From Rodentolepis nana (Eukaryota > Platyhelminthes > Cestoda > Cyclophyllidea > Hymenolepididae): a stretch of DNA of 55,040 bases. The notes below the pieces were generated by a model. That model did no database searches and was not told where the DNA came from. It was given only the letters and a program-made list of their open reading frames with translations. The position numbers were made by a program, and so were the translations under genes. Positions 12,001 through 25,200 of this stretch are shown in pieces. Each line of letters begins with the position of its first letter. The first letter of the stretch is position 1. Where the stretch lies: the NCBI GenBank assembly GCA_900617975.1, contig UZAE01000025.1, positions 1 to 55,040 of the forward strand. Reading direction: 5' to 3'.

Positions 12001-12167
12001 ACCAGGACATTCCAGAGCATGACAATTTCTCCTCTTTTGGGCCTGATTTTACTTTGGATGTACATCCTTCCATGCGACCAGATCTCAATTCGTCTGTTGC
12101 CGTCGATAAGGAGGTGAAACGACTTTTGAAACAAATTGACGACTTCCGTGAACTGCATAAATCTTAA
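9091..12167 (+). CDS. HDAC8: Class I histone deacetylase, HDAC8
   Basis: Five exons: 9091-9284, 9360-9567, 9635-9959, 10524-10845 and 11990-12167. The product is 408 aa, against 377 in human and about 440 in schistosomes. It is a Zn-dependent lysine deacetylase spanning the whole chain. Visible catalytic residues are Asp103 (YDC), His143-His144 (GGWHHAK), Asp183 and His185 (DLDLHHGDG), Asp277 (CGAD) and Tyr325 (GGGGY). SGFCYLND lines the acetyl-lysine tunnel. The C-terminal [14 protein letters not shown] matches the HDAC8 version of that region rather than HDAC1/3. His284 in DPHR replaces vertebrate Met, as in schistosome HDAC8. Intron 3 has a GC donor (GCAAGT at 9960), chosen because it alone restores both phase and alignment. 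The Met start follows an acceptor-like CCAG by one base. Confidence 0.93.
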
Positions 12168-13285
12168 ACTTGAGTTGCATGTTTTGTATTTTATGTACAC
12201 TTTTATTGTTTTATGATGTGAATTCAACGACTACTAACCTGTCCGAGCATCTTCGTAAATGGATAAATCTCTAGTGAGTTTACTAATTGGTACGAAGGCC
12301 GCCTGAAAATTCACAGCTTGCTTTGTAATGTTGTGCGTTGCCTATAAGGAATAACAGTGTAAATGCTTGTAGGGCTGGATATTGTATGGGTTTATCCTTA
12401 AGACAAGTGTTTATTACTCTTAGCTTGTTTGTGGTAATTAAGTGCAAAATGGCATTTTTAAGTGACTGGTCGGGCTCCGGAATTTCTTTGATCTGGTTCA
12501 AGTCAGACGAAGGTTGAGTGGACTGGTGTTAACTAGTCTTGCTTGTCGCAAGTTAGCTGCAAGAGTTCCATATTTGTTTGGCTTTCGTGTTGAAATTTCT
12601 ATCGCAACAAACCTATTATTATGATATCACACAATAGAGGCTACGCGGTTTTAACTCTTGAAGGTCATTAGCATATCATACATAATACCTGAAGGCAGTA
12701 ATCAAGCATTCGATTGATCCATTGATATTATCCAAGCTAACAAAAATATTGCAAAAGAGCAGCTCATGCTTCACCATTAACCTTGATTAAACGATATTCG
12801 GGACGTATGCATTATCAATAAATCAGGATCCAAATTATAAGAACGAAATTTCATGCGAAGAAATAATGAGTGCGAAAAAGCGATTAAATAATCCCAATCT
12901 GTGAAATTGTTCTAAAAACCGAAAAATAGGAATGTTCACTTAACTTTTCTTAAAGGCGATTTTGTCATGTTATATTTGAGAAATAGTTCACAACCTACAA
13001 CCAACCATTCCGGTTGCACTCATAACTTTCTAACATGAAAAATGTCTGAACTTTCGTAAATCTCGGTGCAATAACCAAGTTTGCTACAGCAATGAGCAAA
13101 TTCATACATTTTAAAATTAAAAAAATGCAAACAGTTATCATAAAAATGACTAATGAAAATAATTGAAATTTTAATAAAATTTAAGGCAACTTTTTATGTT
13201 ATTTGATTAATTGATTTGTTTTGTTAGATAAATGTAATTTACTTCATTTGACCTTGTTTTAGAAATATTTCTGTCACACTTTAAA
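12168..13285. other. Intergenic region, HDAC8 3' side to TMEM132 start
   Basis: About 1.1 kb holding the HDAC8 3' UTR and the TMEM132 upstream region. It is AT-rich. I see no coding exon, RNA gene or repeat copy. Regulatory sites for TMEM132 probably lie in the last few hundred bases but cannot be named. Confidence 0.6.
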
Positions 13286-16200
13286 ATGACGTGGTGTCCT
13301 ACGCTAATTGTCGTATTAGGGGTTTTATATAGTTCTGTAGTATTTGTTAAAGGTAATTATATTTCATATATTAATTTTTAGGAATTGAATATGATATTTC
13401 AACTCTACCGAATGATCTTGGATTTGAAAAATATATACAATCCACTAGTGAATCTAGGTCACTATTTCTCATTCAGCCAAAAAAATCCGGTTTCATTGAA
13501 GCAAATATTGGTGGGGTTGAATCCAAACATGATTATAATATGTCAAGTATCTCTGTTTACCTGAGCAGCAATATTGTCACGATGCAAGGCAATTTCGTTT
13601 CTGATCTCTACGCACTCTGTGGAGTAGAAAACGCCCATTTGGTTGCCAAAAGTAAAGCTGTCCTACTTTGTCAGTTTGCTGTCTCCATGCCGTCATACGA
13701 CGGATACATATTTTCAACGTCTTCTTGCCTAATTCAATGCGCAAAGGAGACAGAATGCGCAGCAAAAATTGATTTGGATTTTCTTATTAGACAAGCGGCT
13801 GTGAGTATTAATGACAAAAGCGAACTCCTAATATCTTACAACGTTACCGCCCTTGATATTAATCCACTTAATTCCCAAGAACCAGTCATGGAAAGGAACG
13901 ATGTTACCAATTCTCTCATATACAAGCACATGAAGCTACCCCCTGTTTATGTCCGACGTCGTCCTGATACTGAATTTGCCACGCTACTTACGAATGAAAA
14001 TGGATTTCCATCGATTCAGTTAGAAGTTCCGAGAATTTCTGATGAAAAATATTTTGATTTGGTAATTCTAAAGACCTCTGCTACAAATGTTTCGAAAATG
14101 AAACTAAAGTGAGTATGACATTTTATAGTTTGAAAGTGCATTTATGGCTTCAAATTGTCGTAAATCATTATCTTGGTAAATCCAAGTTGTATCTGTTTAC
14201 TTATTTGATTGTTTTAAGCTAATATTGCACTGCCCTTTCATTATATGCTGCTAATTGTAGCGGTAATTTGCTCTGACTGTTTGAGAAACACTCACTTATT
14301 TAAGATCATTTACATATGAAATTACAAAATAACGCGCAGTACACCTTCCTATTCAAGATTCTGGAAATATGAAACCCGATGTGCATCTCATTTCAATTTC
14401 ATTTTTTAATTTACTGTTGATAAGTTCTTTTCTAAAAGTTCGTTCCTCTGAAAACTTAATCATTTGAAAGCTTACGTCTCCTGTCACCAAGTTTACTGAC
14501 CTCATTCATCTCCACTCTATTTCCTTTCGCCCGACGAAAAATTACCTTCTTCAAGGTCATATTCCCTCCCCCCCTCCCCTCCCACTTTTCCCTTTCTTCG
14601 GGTCACTTTATCGTCTAACCTTTCAAGTTTTTCCTCCCTCAGTATCAATACTTTCATGTATTTCTCTATATTTTTTCTTCATTAGGACTCTGGACGTTAA
14701 GATTTCCCTTATGCAAACAATATTCCACGTTACATGTATTCCAGAGACTTCATATTTCTCCCATACTGTATTTGTCAGGCTGGTAATCTCCCAATAAAGA
14801 AGAAAAGGTTCTCAATCGAGAGTTTTCTGGGCAATCTTACTCGCAAATTAAACGAGCGGAAGTAAAAATTTTGCAAACACAAAAAAATTTCATTACCTCT
14901 ACTTCCTGTCTAACCTCTTGACTATGTTTAAACGCCCTTTGAAACAGTTCTCATTACTTATTTTCTCGTGTAGCTTGAATTACAGAGGAGAATTATGGAT
15001 GAAATCGTGAAAGCTTGATGCAGATTAAAAGAGATTCTTTTGATCTTCACGCTTCTGAGCTTGCTTCTGTAGACCACTAAGTGGCAACTGGTCTACATGA
15101 AGAACTACCTAGGGATAAAACGTTCATTTATTTGTATTATATTATAGCCACAACAAGGCAGCAATTCAATTTTTACTGTTTAAAAGCGATGAAATCGATT
15201 GAAATTAGACTCAATAAGTGGTGGAGTAAATGCATCGAAAAATATTAATTGTCCTACGTAATATTTGTTTGATTGACTAATGATTCGGCGTCGGGCTTTC
15301 CCATCCAGTTCTCATTTTTTTACTTTCAGCGCTTATTCATCGGATATTTAGTTATAATGGCCCCCTCTTACCTCAAAACTTTGGAAAAGAATAAGAATGA
15401 GTATACAAGATATTAAGCAGCATAGATGGGTTTAACATAGCCAGAGCCATATGTTACAGATTTGTTATCAAGTGTTTCAAACATCTCAGTTCAAAAACCA
15501 GAAGAAAGCGCAAATCCCGAACTTCAAACCTTTGGCGATCTGCTTCACTTAATGCTTAGTTGCTCAGACCTACTCTTTGAACGCATTTAACTCGGCATTT
15601 AAGCTCGACTAATTTTTTAAGTGGAAGCGCTACTCCCTTAAATACATATTTTTTATAAATACCAAGTAAATGATGCAAGAGCAAATCCATCTATTACCCA
15701 AACATGAACAATATTTCATTTTAAGATTTTAAGAAGTTATGTTTCATTCTTTAGCTATCATCCAGTAGTTGTATAAGAAAAAATCTGTTAAGCAAATATT
15801 TCCATTTAAAATAGCATAGTTAACTAAATGGTCTAATATCTCGGGATATATTAACATAAAGGGCCATTAAATTTTCTAAGTAGAGGAGTTTTAATTTTCA
15901 AAAGTTTACCATTCCCTTTTTGAATTTTCGTAATTAAAGATGATTATCGATGAAATTACTTCAGGCGAGCTAAAGTTTCCCTTCAATACAGAATCAAGTG
16001 TTTATCCCGATAGAATTTCAAATTTAAATCTAAGATATGAATAGTAGATATAATGTCTCTTTTTACTGACCTTTTGCGATTTCTAAACATGATGAATAGA
16101 AAATATGTGCGCATTCCTACTAAAAGTAGAAAGCGATAATCGGCCTAGTTATCAAATGCTCACTTCTGTCTCTCGCTTCCCATCTTGTTAATGTTATTGA

Positions 16201-19200
16201 GTCACTTCACCCAAAAAGGAGATGAAATACAAATGAGAAGAAGTTCTGCTGTCCTCTCGGATTATTCTCAATCCCACCTCAATTACAATTAAAAAATGGA
16301 GGATCTTAGAGAAGCTACGATCTGAGCAGGGCGTTAAAAGGTTTCAATGTAGCATGGACTACGAAAAGGTGGTGTTTTCCTAAATTAAGGGATTTTGGTC
16401 CCGAAACCATCTTTTTTTAGTTTAACCCAAGTTACGATTGACGTCTATAAGGACTTAATGGTTTGGGCAATACGGGACTAATTTTAAATGTGGCATGTTG
16501 GGAGTTGCAGACATTAGTTCTCAAGACTGAAGGCAATTTCATGTTTTTGCAGACAAGTGCACTTTCGTCTAATGCTAAGAGAAGCCAACAACCTGGAATA
16601 TTACTCCGCTAAAATAAGACGATTTGAAAATCGATTGGGAGGAATAGGCAAATAACTTACAAAGAAATATTTAAGACACGTATCCAATTAGAAAAATGCA
16701 AACTAACTTGTATTTGGGTAGAATTATAACAGCATATAAAAATTCATTATTAATTCACAACTTGAGCATTCAATTTGTCGTTTAAAATGACTATTTAAAA
16801 TTAAGGACATTTCAATCCCCCTACCCCGGCCGCCTTCTGCATTTCCCCCCATTTAATCCCAAAGGCGGTGTTACGATCAAGCTCTGTCTCCCTTCGGGTT
16901 GGACTTTTTATATTTCTTCGTTTTATAAATCATGAACTGGTCAGGTGAATATTTAGTGTCCCCGGAAGTTAATGTCATTTTCACTGCGCAATTTAATGGC
17001 AAACTGCTGCTTTCCGTCCTCCTAATTTATCTCACGGAAAAGATTAGCTAGATTCTTCTTGATTCAAGATCAGTTTAGGGCAAAAGAGGAAGTAAATCAT
17101 CCAATTTATTGTCTGAATCGTTATCATCCCTGTCACTTAAAGCAAAACGTGCCAACTTAGGGCATCTAAGTGCCACGTGTATGCTATCATTATCAATTCT
17201 CAAGCACTGATTTAATGCAGTTTTTTCAGCTAAAAACAAAACTAGAGTCTCAGAATATATATTAGCAGCAAAGGCGAAAATCAAGGTCATCTCAAGGAGA
17301 AATGTTTCATCTTTGGTTCCACTCAATTCACTTGAAGATGAATAATTTTACAATGAAAATAGTTTTGGGTAAAATAGGCCCTTAATAGCTTAATTTCCCC
17401 GAGAACACAAATATCTCTTTTTCAATTTTTGCATATTATTGCTATTACTTGCATAAACTGTAAAGAAATTCGTCACTTGAAAGTTCATGTTACATTTTGA
17501 CTCGTGTGCAAAAGAAGTGAATTGAGGGTGTGTGACTCGACCTCGTAGAATTGTATCACTACTTCAGGGGACGAAGAAGACGCAGCAAGCTTTTTGCGAT
17601 GCACCATTTTTTAATTCCCGTTCCAGATTCCTTGTTTGCCTTTGCTCTTACAAATAAATAATTGACAATTTTCTTGCATTGCTGTAGATCATTGTAATAT
17701 TTCATCAATTCTACATTTCCTGGTACTTCTCCATTATCCCCATTGAAGTAATTAACATTATTATTATTATTATCATGTATATTTCAATATCTATCAATAT
17801 CTTTATTCAAGCTGGTGTTTATCACTTCGGATAATTTCAAAGGAGAAATTAACATATTTTAGTGAAAAGGACTGGCTTTTTCGAATTTAATAATATTGCT
17901 TCGTATGGTGCTAATTTTACGTCTGTTTAAATTTATGTCAACTGGGTATCTTTGGAAGTGAAGGGGAAGGTGGAGAGAGTCACAACGAAGAATTAATTGT
18001 CTTAGTAAATTGCCAAGACTGGCACAACTATGCGAGGTGTCGCAAGTTTGGTCTCCGTTTTTTCCATTCCAAATCAGATTACTCTTTTTGTTAATTGTGC
18101 TGCCACATGTATTTTGTTAGTTTTAATTGATGTGAACGCACTTAAATTACGATAAAAAACCCAAACGCTAGGAAATTGGTTAAGGTATCAAAATTATTAT
18201 TTCAAATGGCAGGCTTTTTGATATTTATCATTAGCCCTTAAACTTTGACTTCAGCTTCCCCCATGGGTGGGGGGGGGGGGTACATATATAGTAGTTCATT
18301 AGCCGTCTTCATGCTTCCCAGTATCTCTGGCTTTCCGTCGTTGTCTTTAGAGCTGGACATCGAATCAGGTGGGTCTTCTCCATTTCTTCATGTAGGTTAC
18401 ATAGAGGGCATGTGGGTTGAGTGTATACGCCCATTCGGTGAAGGTGTTTTGCCAAGCAATCGTGTCCGGTACGTAGTCTAAACTCAGCAACGGCTTCGAT
18501 TCTTGGCCAGTCGGGTATGTCGGAGAGTGCCACTGTCCACTGTTTCTCCTTTGTTCCAGCTTTAAGTTCGTTTCATCTTGAGGTCTTAAATTCTCTCCTG
18601 ATTAAGGCCTTCATTGTGTGGAAAGACATCGGCCGGTCCATGCATTGCAAAATCGTTGTCCCCTTCTTAGCAAGTGTGTCAGCAAGCTCATTACCTTTAA
18701 TGCCACAGTGAGCAGGAATCCATTGTAAGACCACTGTTTTGTTTTTCTCTCTCAGCAGCTAATAGAGTTTTCTACATTCCTTTATCTCAGCTGTTTTGGG
18801 TGGCTCTCTGTTTCCAATTGAGTTTATTGCTGACTGTGAGTCCGAAAGTATCACCGCCTTGGTGAATTTCGTATCCAGGCAACATAATTGGCATAGTGCT
18901 ATCCTAATGGCCCCTATTTCTCCTTCAAAAGCGGATCTATTGTGTTCCGCTGTTGCGTAGAAAGAGAAGAGTTCAGAATAGACATCTGCACCAATGTTTG
19001 CTTGGTTTTCTATGTTTGACCCATCAGTGAAGACTTGGAGACATTGATCTCCAGGATAGTTGACATTGATTGTCTCAAGGGCCAGTGAGCGCATTTGCTC
19101 TGTTAAGGTATCAAGAGAACTAGGGCTTCTCCAATTTCATGGATGATAATCCATCTGGGAAAGTCAAAAACTTTAGTCTGGTTAATTTTGTCGCGATGTA

Positions 19201-22200
19201 TCTCTTACCACCTCAACTTTGCATCATCATAAATCGCACTATTTTTCCACTAGCTACATCACCCTTTAGCATGTTTGAGTATTAAAGTTTTGGCACGACC
19301 ACTACATTTTGATCGCGGGCTCATTATTTCTCAAATCGACCAGGAGATAGGTAATAAAGGAGGGCTTCGTAGGTTTTCCAGCCATACATTCCTAACAAAT
19401 GAACATATCAATACCTATCGTCCGTCTTAGGTTAGGATAATCAAATTAAACTCCAGAAGCACTCTATTAAGGGATAATTAGAAATCTTAAGTACATTTAT
19501 CAGGTCCTAAACCGACTGTTATCTTAACAGGCCACTTCCACTTTAGATTCGTATTTTCAAGTCATCTTCGCTTTCTTTGGGCAAAGGAGATCAAAGGTGG
19601 TCACTGGAAGCTCCAAGGCAACCCTTCACCTCGAAGTGTGACAGTCAAACTCCGCCATCGAAGTGCCAACCATTATCAGTCATCTCCTGAAGACCTAAAC
19701 GAAAGTTTACCTTCTCCTCCTCTGGAAGACGAATTAATGGCACAAAGAGCGTGAGTTTCTCACCCCCCCCCCTTAATATTTATCTTTGTTTTCCACATGA
19801 CATTGAAAGACAATGGTAACAAACAGCAATTTTGCAGCCATAGGAGAAGATGTGGAAAGTTTAGCAGTTTGTTTGGAGAGTTATTTAGAGAAGATTTTTT
19901 TATTCAGTAAAATATATTTACGACAAGCACTAGTAGGACAAGTGAATGCATACTTTTTTGGACACTATTTAAATCCACAAAAAGGCGGTAAAATTACTTG
20001 CGTCTGTTACAAACTGAGTGTGCGAAATAGCAAAATAGAGATGGGGTTGGATAAAAGTGCGTGATGAAGTCAGGATGTCAAAAATACTGATTTGTCTGTT
20101 ATCCTATTCCAAAATTAATTGGCATGACTGGGTCTCTGAGTTTCTGAGTGAGTTTCTTTAGTCGGTATTCAATGATATTTATGTCTACTTGCAGTTGTGT
20201 TGCTTTAAGTCCTTCACCCAAGAACGGGTAGACGAGATTGTCCAAGCCACTTTTAACATAATATTTTTAAAAATTTCGATTGGGTACTTTGAAATTGCAG
20301 AATGACATATTGTTGTCTCTCAATCTATGCCAAATTTGAAAAATTATCCATAGAACAGCCTAAGTCACTGCGGTTCATATGTGCTATGATTAGTCACACC
20401 TAGCCAGGTTCTCAAATGACGGTATTAAAGCCCTTAAGGCTAACCTCCCTGGATGCGTTTTTTGTACACTATCAACGGCTAGCAGATTAAACAATTCGAC
20501 CACACAGAGCGAGGGAGATGTAAGGAAACTCAGTTATTTATTGATGTAAAATCAGCTTAATCAGCTCACTTAATGATAAACTGATGGTGTGCCTTCGCTC
20601 TATCACCCTGCGATTCCACATTAGCAGGAAGCGGTGCCTTTGAAGTATACTCTCATTATTTCCTCAAATGTCTCATGTTATGATTACTATGACGCGGGAT
20701 AGGAGGGGGGTGGAGGGGTGAGGGCGGGTGTGCGGGGTGCGGGGTGCGGCGTATGCATCGATAACCACGTTGGTCTGGTGGTAGGCCCTGGCTACGGCCA
20801 TATTACCGAGTCAACATGGTAGGGAGAGGAGGAAGGGCAGGGCGAGGGAGGGGGTAGGGGTGGGTTCAGTCCATTGAGCATTACTGCCATTTGACGCATG
20901 AATAGCTTTTCTCTGCTTTCTTTTTGTTGTTTGTCAAGTAAGCAGGTGACGCTAAAATTTGGGCAAGCGCGTTCGAGTCCGTCTCAGAAATAGGCCTCAC
21001 ATGTAGAAGACCCAATCCAATTATTCTGGTCTATTTGCTATTGCTCGAATTAAATTTTATAACCCTAGCACAGCATGATTAACTAATTCACTTGAAATTA
21101 CTGCCGCATTTACAATTCAGTCAAAAAGTTTAACCTCCTGTGAATACCAGAACTCCACGTAAAATTCTTGTTCTAAATATATAAACCCTCATGAATGGAA
21201 GCCTTGCTCTACTGATCTGCGCCAAATACCTCGCTTAATAACCTTTTTTGTTTGAAGAGAATAAGACAAATACATAAGTTTCAATAGTGAGATTTGGTTA
21301 TTTCGGTTCAACTATTGGTGATTTCTCTTGAACTCCTTGTTCATATATTCTTCTCGGCTGGAAGTATTTAAGAGTTCAGATTTGGTAACTGTTAAGCAGA
21401 AAGCTGCGCTCTTATTGAATAATCTCAATGATGATTCTACAGTGGAAGGTGTCCTGACAACTAAAGTTGGTTTGAGAGGTTGCATCACGTAGCCTACATT
21501 ACAAGATGCTCTATCAACCAAATTTAATTGTTATAATGTGTCACTGGTTTCGGACTTAGAAATTTTCTTTTCTCAAGGAAATCATTTTTGCAAATGTGAA
21601 TAAGTTTGTGCATCTTCTAATGGTAAAAAAATAAATTTCATTTACATCTCTGCTCTTTTCTAAAAACGGGTTTAACAATGGATTAGAGGTCGTTTTTTAA
21701 GAAACTGTTTATTAAAATTGCACCCGCAATTATCATTACTTTTATTCATTACATTATAGGCCATTAAAGCGCTTATTTTACATCTGTTAACTGTCATTTG
21801 GAGGCAATTGTGTACGAAATTAGCGAAAATCATGACCCAACATTTAGTACTAAGATTTTAGAGCTCATGTGAAAGACGATTGTTCGGTTAAAGCCATTTT
21901 TGTGAAAGTGGTGGACAAATTGGAAGCGTGGTTGGCCGCATCACACGTCAATCGTCTAACAGAAGTTCAATTCTTGGTCGATCCATTTAGCTTTATCGTT
22001 ACTCACACTAAAACAATCACAACAGCTACAAATCGATTAACCTCAAGTCGGGCAGATTATGAAAGGGAGAGGAACAAATCGATGCTGAGGTCAACGTCAA
22101 GGCTTCAAAGAGTTGCACTTCATTTGATTTTTTTAATTAGATTTGTGCATTTTTTACTGCAGTATAAGATCACTGTGATTGTTCATGATTTGTTTAAGTC

Positions 22201-25200
22201 AAAAATTCTTTGAGACCAGTGAAAGCTTGATGAAATAACAGAGATCACCGGATTGCGCACAAGATTAATTCTAGTTTGCAACAACTGATATTACTATTCT
22301 ACTACAAATTTATTCGAAAGTTTCGAATTTTTCCTTTTTTTGTTTCATTCTCCTTGTGATTTCCCAGCATTATTTCAACGCTATAATCTAAAGAAAATCT
22401 TACTGGGTGGTCGACATTCTTCTCATCCCCAATTTCTCTACTTTCTTCGTTTGATGGTGAATTAGTCATCCTACACGAAAATTGAGAATTCTTTGTTAGT
22501 ATTTCCGGGTTTTAATTTTTTCACGAATTCAATCCGTTGGTGATCCGATAGATGCGATTTCTTATTGCAATTATAACCCCACAAAAGTTCAAGAGAGCTT
22601 TTACATTGCCCTTTCAAGGTAGTTTGTTTCTCAAACCGTCCTGCTGGTAAACGCCTGTTTAAAAATCCGCTAGAAATCGTTTTAGAAAAGCCAGAAACTG
22701 ACTTATGGATAAGTGGTCAAAGGATTTTTTGTCTGGCTTATTGGTCTTACCTTAAAATGAACGTGAAAATAGGCTTGCTGGACAAAATAGAAATAATTCG
22801 CTAGGGAAACTACAGAAGAGTTAGACATGAATTGAGAAAAGTGGATCAAATCGGATTAGGAAAGTGTCCAACAAAATTTCCTCTTCGGATTCAAGTTCTG
22901 CGTCTCTTTTGCTTCTTGAATATTGACCAATAGTCAAGTGTAGCATTTATGCCTTGACTGTTGAATTGATTCACGCTCCTGTTTGTTGAGAAATCATTGA
23001 CCGATTTCAACATCACGGAGATTGCCTATTCTTCGTTTAAATCAAAACGTAATAATGTACATGAGCCTGTGTGAGCATTACATTTGATTTCGAATTGCTA
23101 TAAAGTGCATTTGGATCTTGGAATGTATGTCAGCTTTATTCATATCTCAGTATCTAATTGTTTTTTGGGTATATTCCACGATTTACCATGAAGTATTATC
23201 AATATTTTTCCCAAATTTTACCTCTTTCTAGTTTACTTTAGAAATCGTTTCTTTCTGATTAATCTTACATCATTGGTGATTATTTAAAACAATTTGACAA
23301 TTTTGAGCACATTTTAAAAAAGACAATTCCTTGTAAATTGCTGTCTTTTATTCAAGCCGATGTCTCTCATTTAACAATAAAGCGTTCCCATGATTTGGTT
23401 TTATGCTTTGTCCCTTGATTTCCCACAGGGATCGTGCATCCCTTTGACTTTTTAATGAGCATTAGTCATTAATTCTTCCAATGAATTGTGCGCTCCTTTA
23501 CAATGCCCGGCGTTTACTTTTAAGGCATGGTCACCTTAATGGTTGAGCTGCATGCTCACTTGTTCGTTACACAGCACACGGTGCGCTCACGCGCGCGCGC
23601 ATTAAAAGCGGTAAAGAAACGCGGGAATCATCGAGGTGGCGAGGAGACTTCGAGCTGCCCACTCGGTCCACCGACCATTCCATGTTAACAATAGTCCTTA
23701 TTATCCTTCCAAAAGGCATCTTATTCGTTTAACTTCCTGTTGTCCATGGGCAATATTTAACGCTTGGCTTTTCCACCCACATCTCCTTTCATTTTGTATT
23801 TTCAAGTTTATTTTTAACTTCATGAATCAGAGTTAGGAATTTTAGACGTTGTGCAGGATTAATTCTTCCTTCTGGAAACGGAATATTTTAAATTCGGGGT
23901 GTCTAATTGCCTTTAATTTAGCATATTATAAAGTGAATTGAAGTACGGATCAGCCAAATAGACACGATGCTTTTGTACAATCGACAGGATCACTGTACTA
24001 CAGACATACCGACCTTGTGTGGACTTCGAATGTTTTCAATTACCGAAAGCTTAATCCTTATAGTGGGTAAATGTGATCGAAGTGTCTCATATCAGAATAT
24101 TATTCTTCCACATTGACATACCACTCTCAATTTAAAATTAGAAACTCGAGTGCCATGAAAAAGTCATCCAAAATTTTCCACTAAAATAAATCCTTATAAA
24201 TATACACGCCCCTTGTCCGAATAATATAGTCATATTTTATTTTTAAATATTATCAAAAAGTTTAATACGCACATTCATTAATAATTTCCATTTTATAGCC
24301 ATTTTTTATCACACACACTCACACACACATTAGGTCTGATTAACCTGTTGGCAGGCGGACTGGAAGAGTGTAAAGGAAGTGGAAGGGTAAATCTCCCATC
24401 ACTCGGAATAGCTTTAGTGACGTTACGTACACGACACTTGCTTTGTGCTGCACATGCCGACCCGCTTTCATAAGTGGGGTGGATATGAGTTCTGTGTTCA
24501 GAGTAGAACATGTAAATCAAGTACTTTTTATTCCGGTCATTCCTGTCTCCTCCTTACCACAGGAGAGTGAGTACTAGCACGATACGCCCATTGACTTTTA
24601 ATTGCTTACCTAATCTTCTGGCAGTAGACTGTTCCGGTGCTCCACAGGACTAATGCTTTTTGCTGTATCATCGGGGTTTTTTTCTGCGCACGTTTTAGTG
24701 AGTTGAAGTGAATGCTTAACTTGCAGGCCTGAAGATAATATAACCAGGGAAAATCAAATTGTTCTGGCATTTGTCGTCAGCTTAATCAAATAACAAAAGC
24801 TCTTGGACTCACTGATGGGTGACCGTTGACCAGATATTCAACAAATTTGACTTACTGAAGGAAAATGTGTCTCAATTCGCGTCACGCTTTGTCTTCTATG
24901 AATGCAGGCCTCTATTTAGTCTAATGCTATTGATACTATGTATACTATTTATTTGAACAATATTACACACATATATACCCTCTATAGGAGAAAACACATC
25001 GCAGAGCGTTCTGACCATGTTCCTCATTTTGTTCTATTGTATCTTCTGCTGGTCGTCAAAATGTGCCTCCTTGAATAATTTCTTTAAATAACACTGAAGA
25101 CGTATAGTATATTCTGACGAGAGTTCCATGAATAAATGGACTTATTTCAGTAGCATTTGAGCAACTGCGTAGATACACACGGAAGACTCCAAAAAGATTA

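Larger units (their letters stand above)
14109..19546 (+). other. TMEM132 intron 2 (5.4 kb), contains a LINE fragment
   Basis: Non-coding AT-rich sequence with a C-rich tract near 14570 and an antisense LINE 3' fragment at 18190-19215. The minus-strand ORF at 17075-17326 shows no known motif. I see nothing else to annotate. Confidence 0.6.

Noticed and set aside
19531..19561. Other acceptors for the TMEM132 third exon (after 19530 or after 19561)
   Set aside because: The first reads into a TAG stop. The second has a poor pyrimidine tract, although its phase also fits.
20968..20984. tRNA-like B-box (GTTCGAGTCC)
   Set aside because: No matching A-box, cloverleaf or acceptor stem could be drawn around it.
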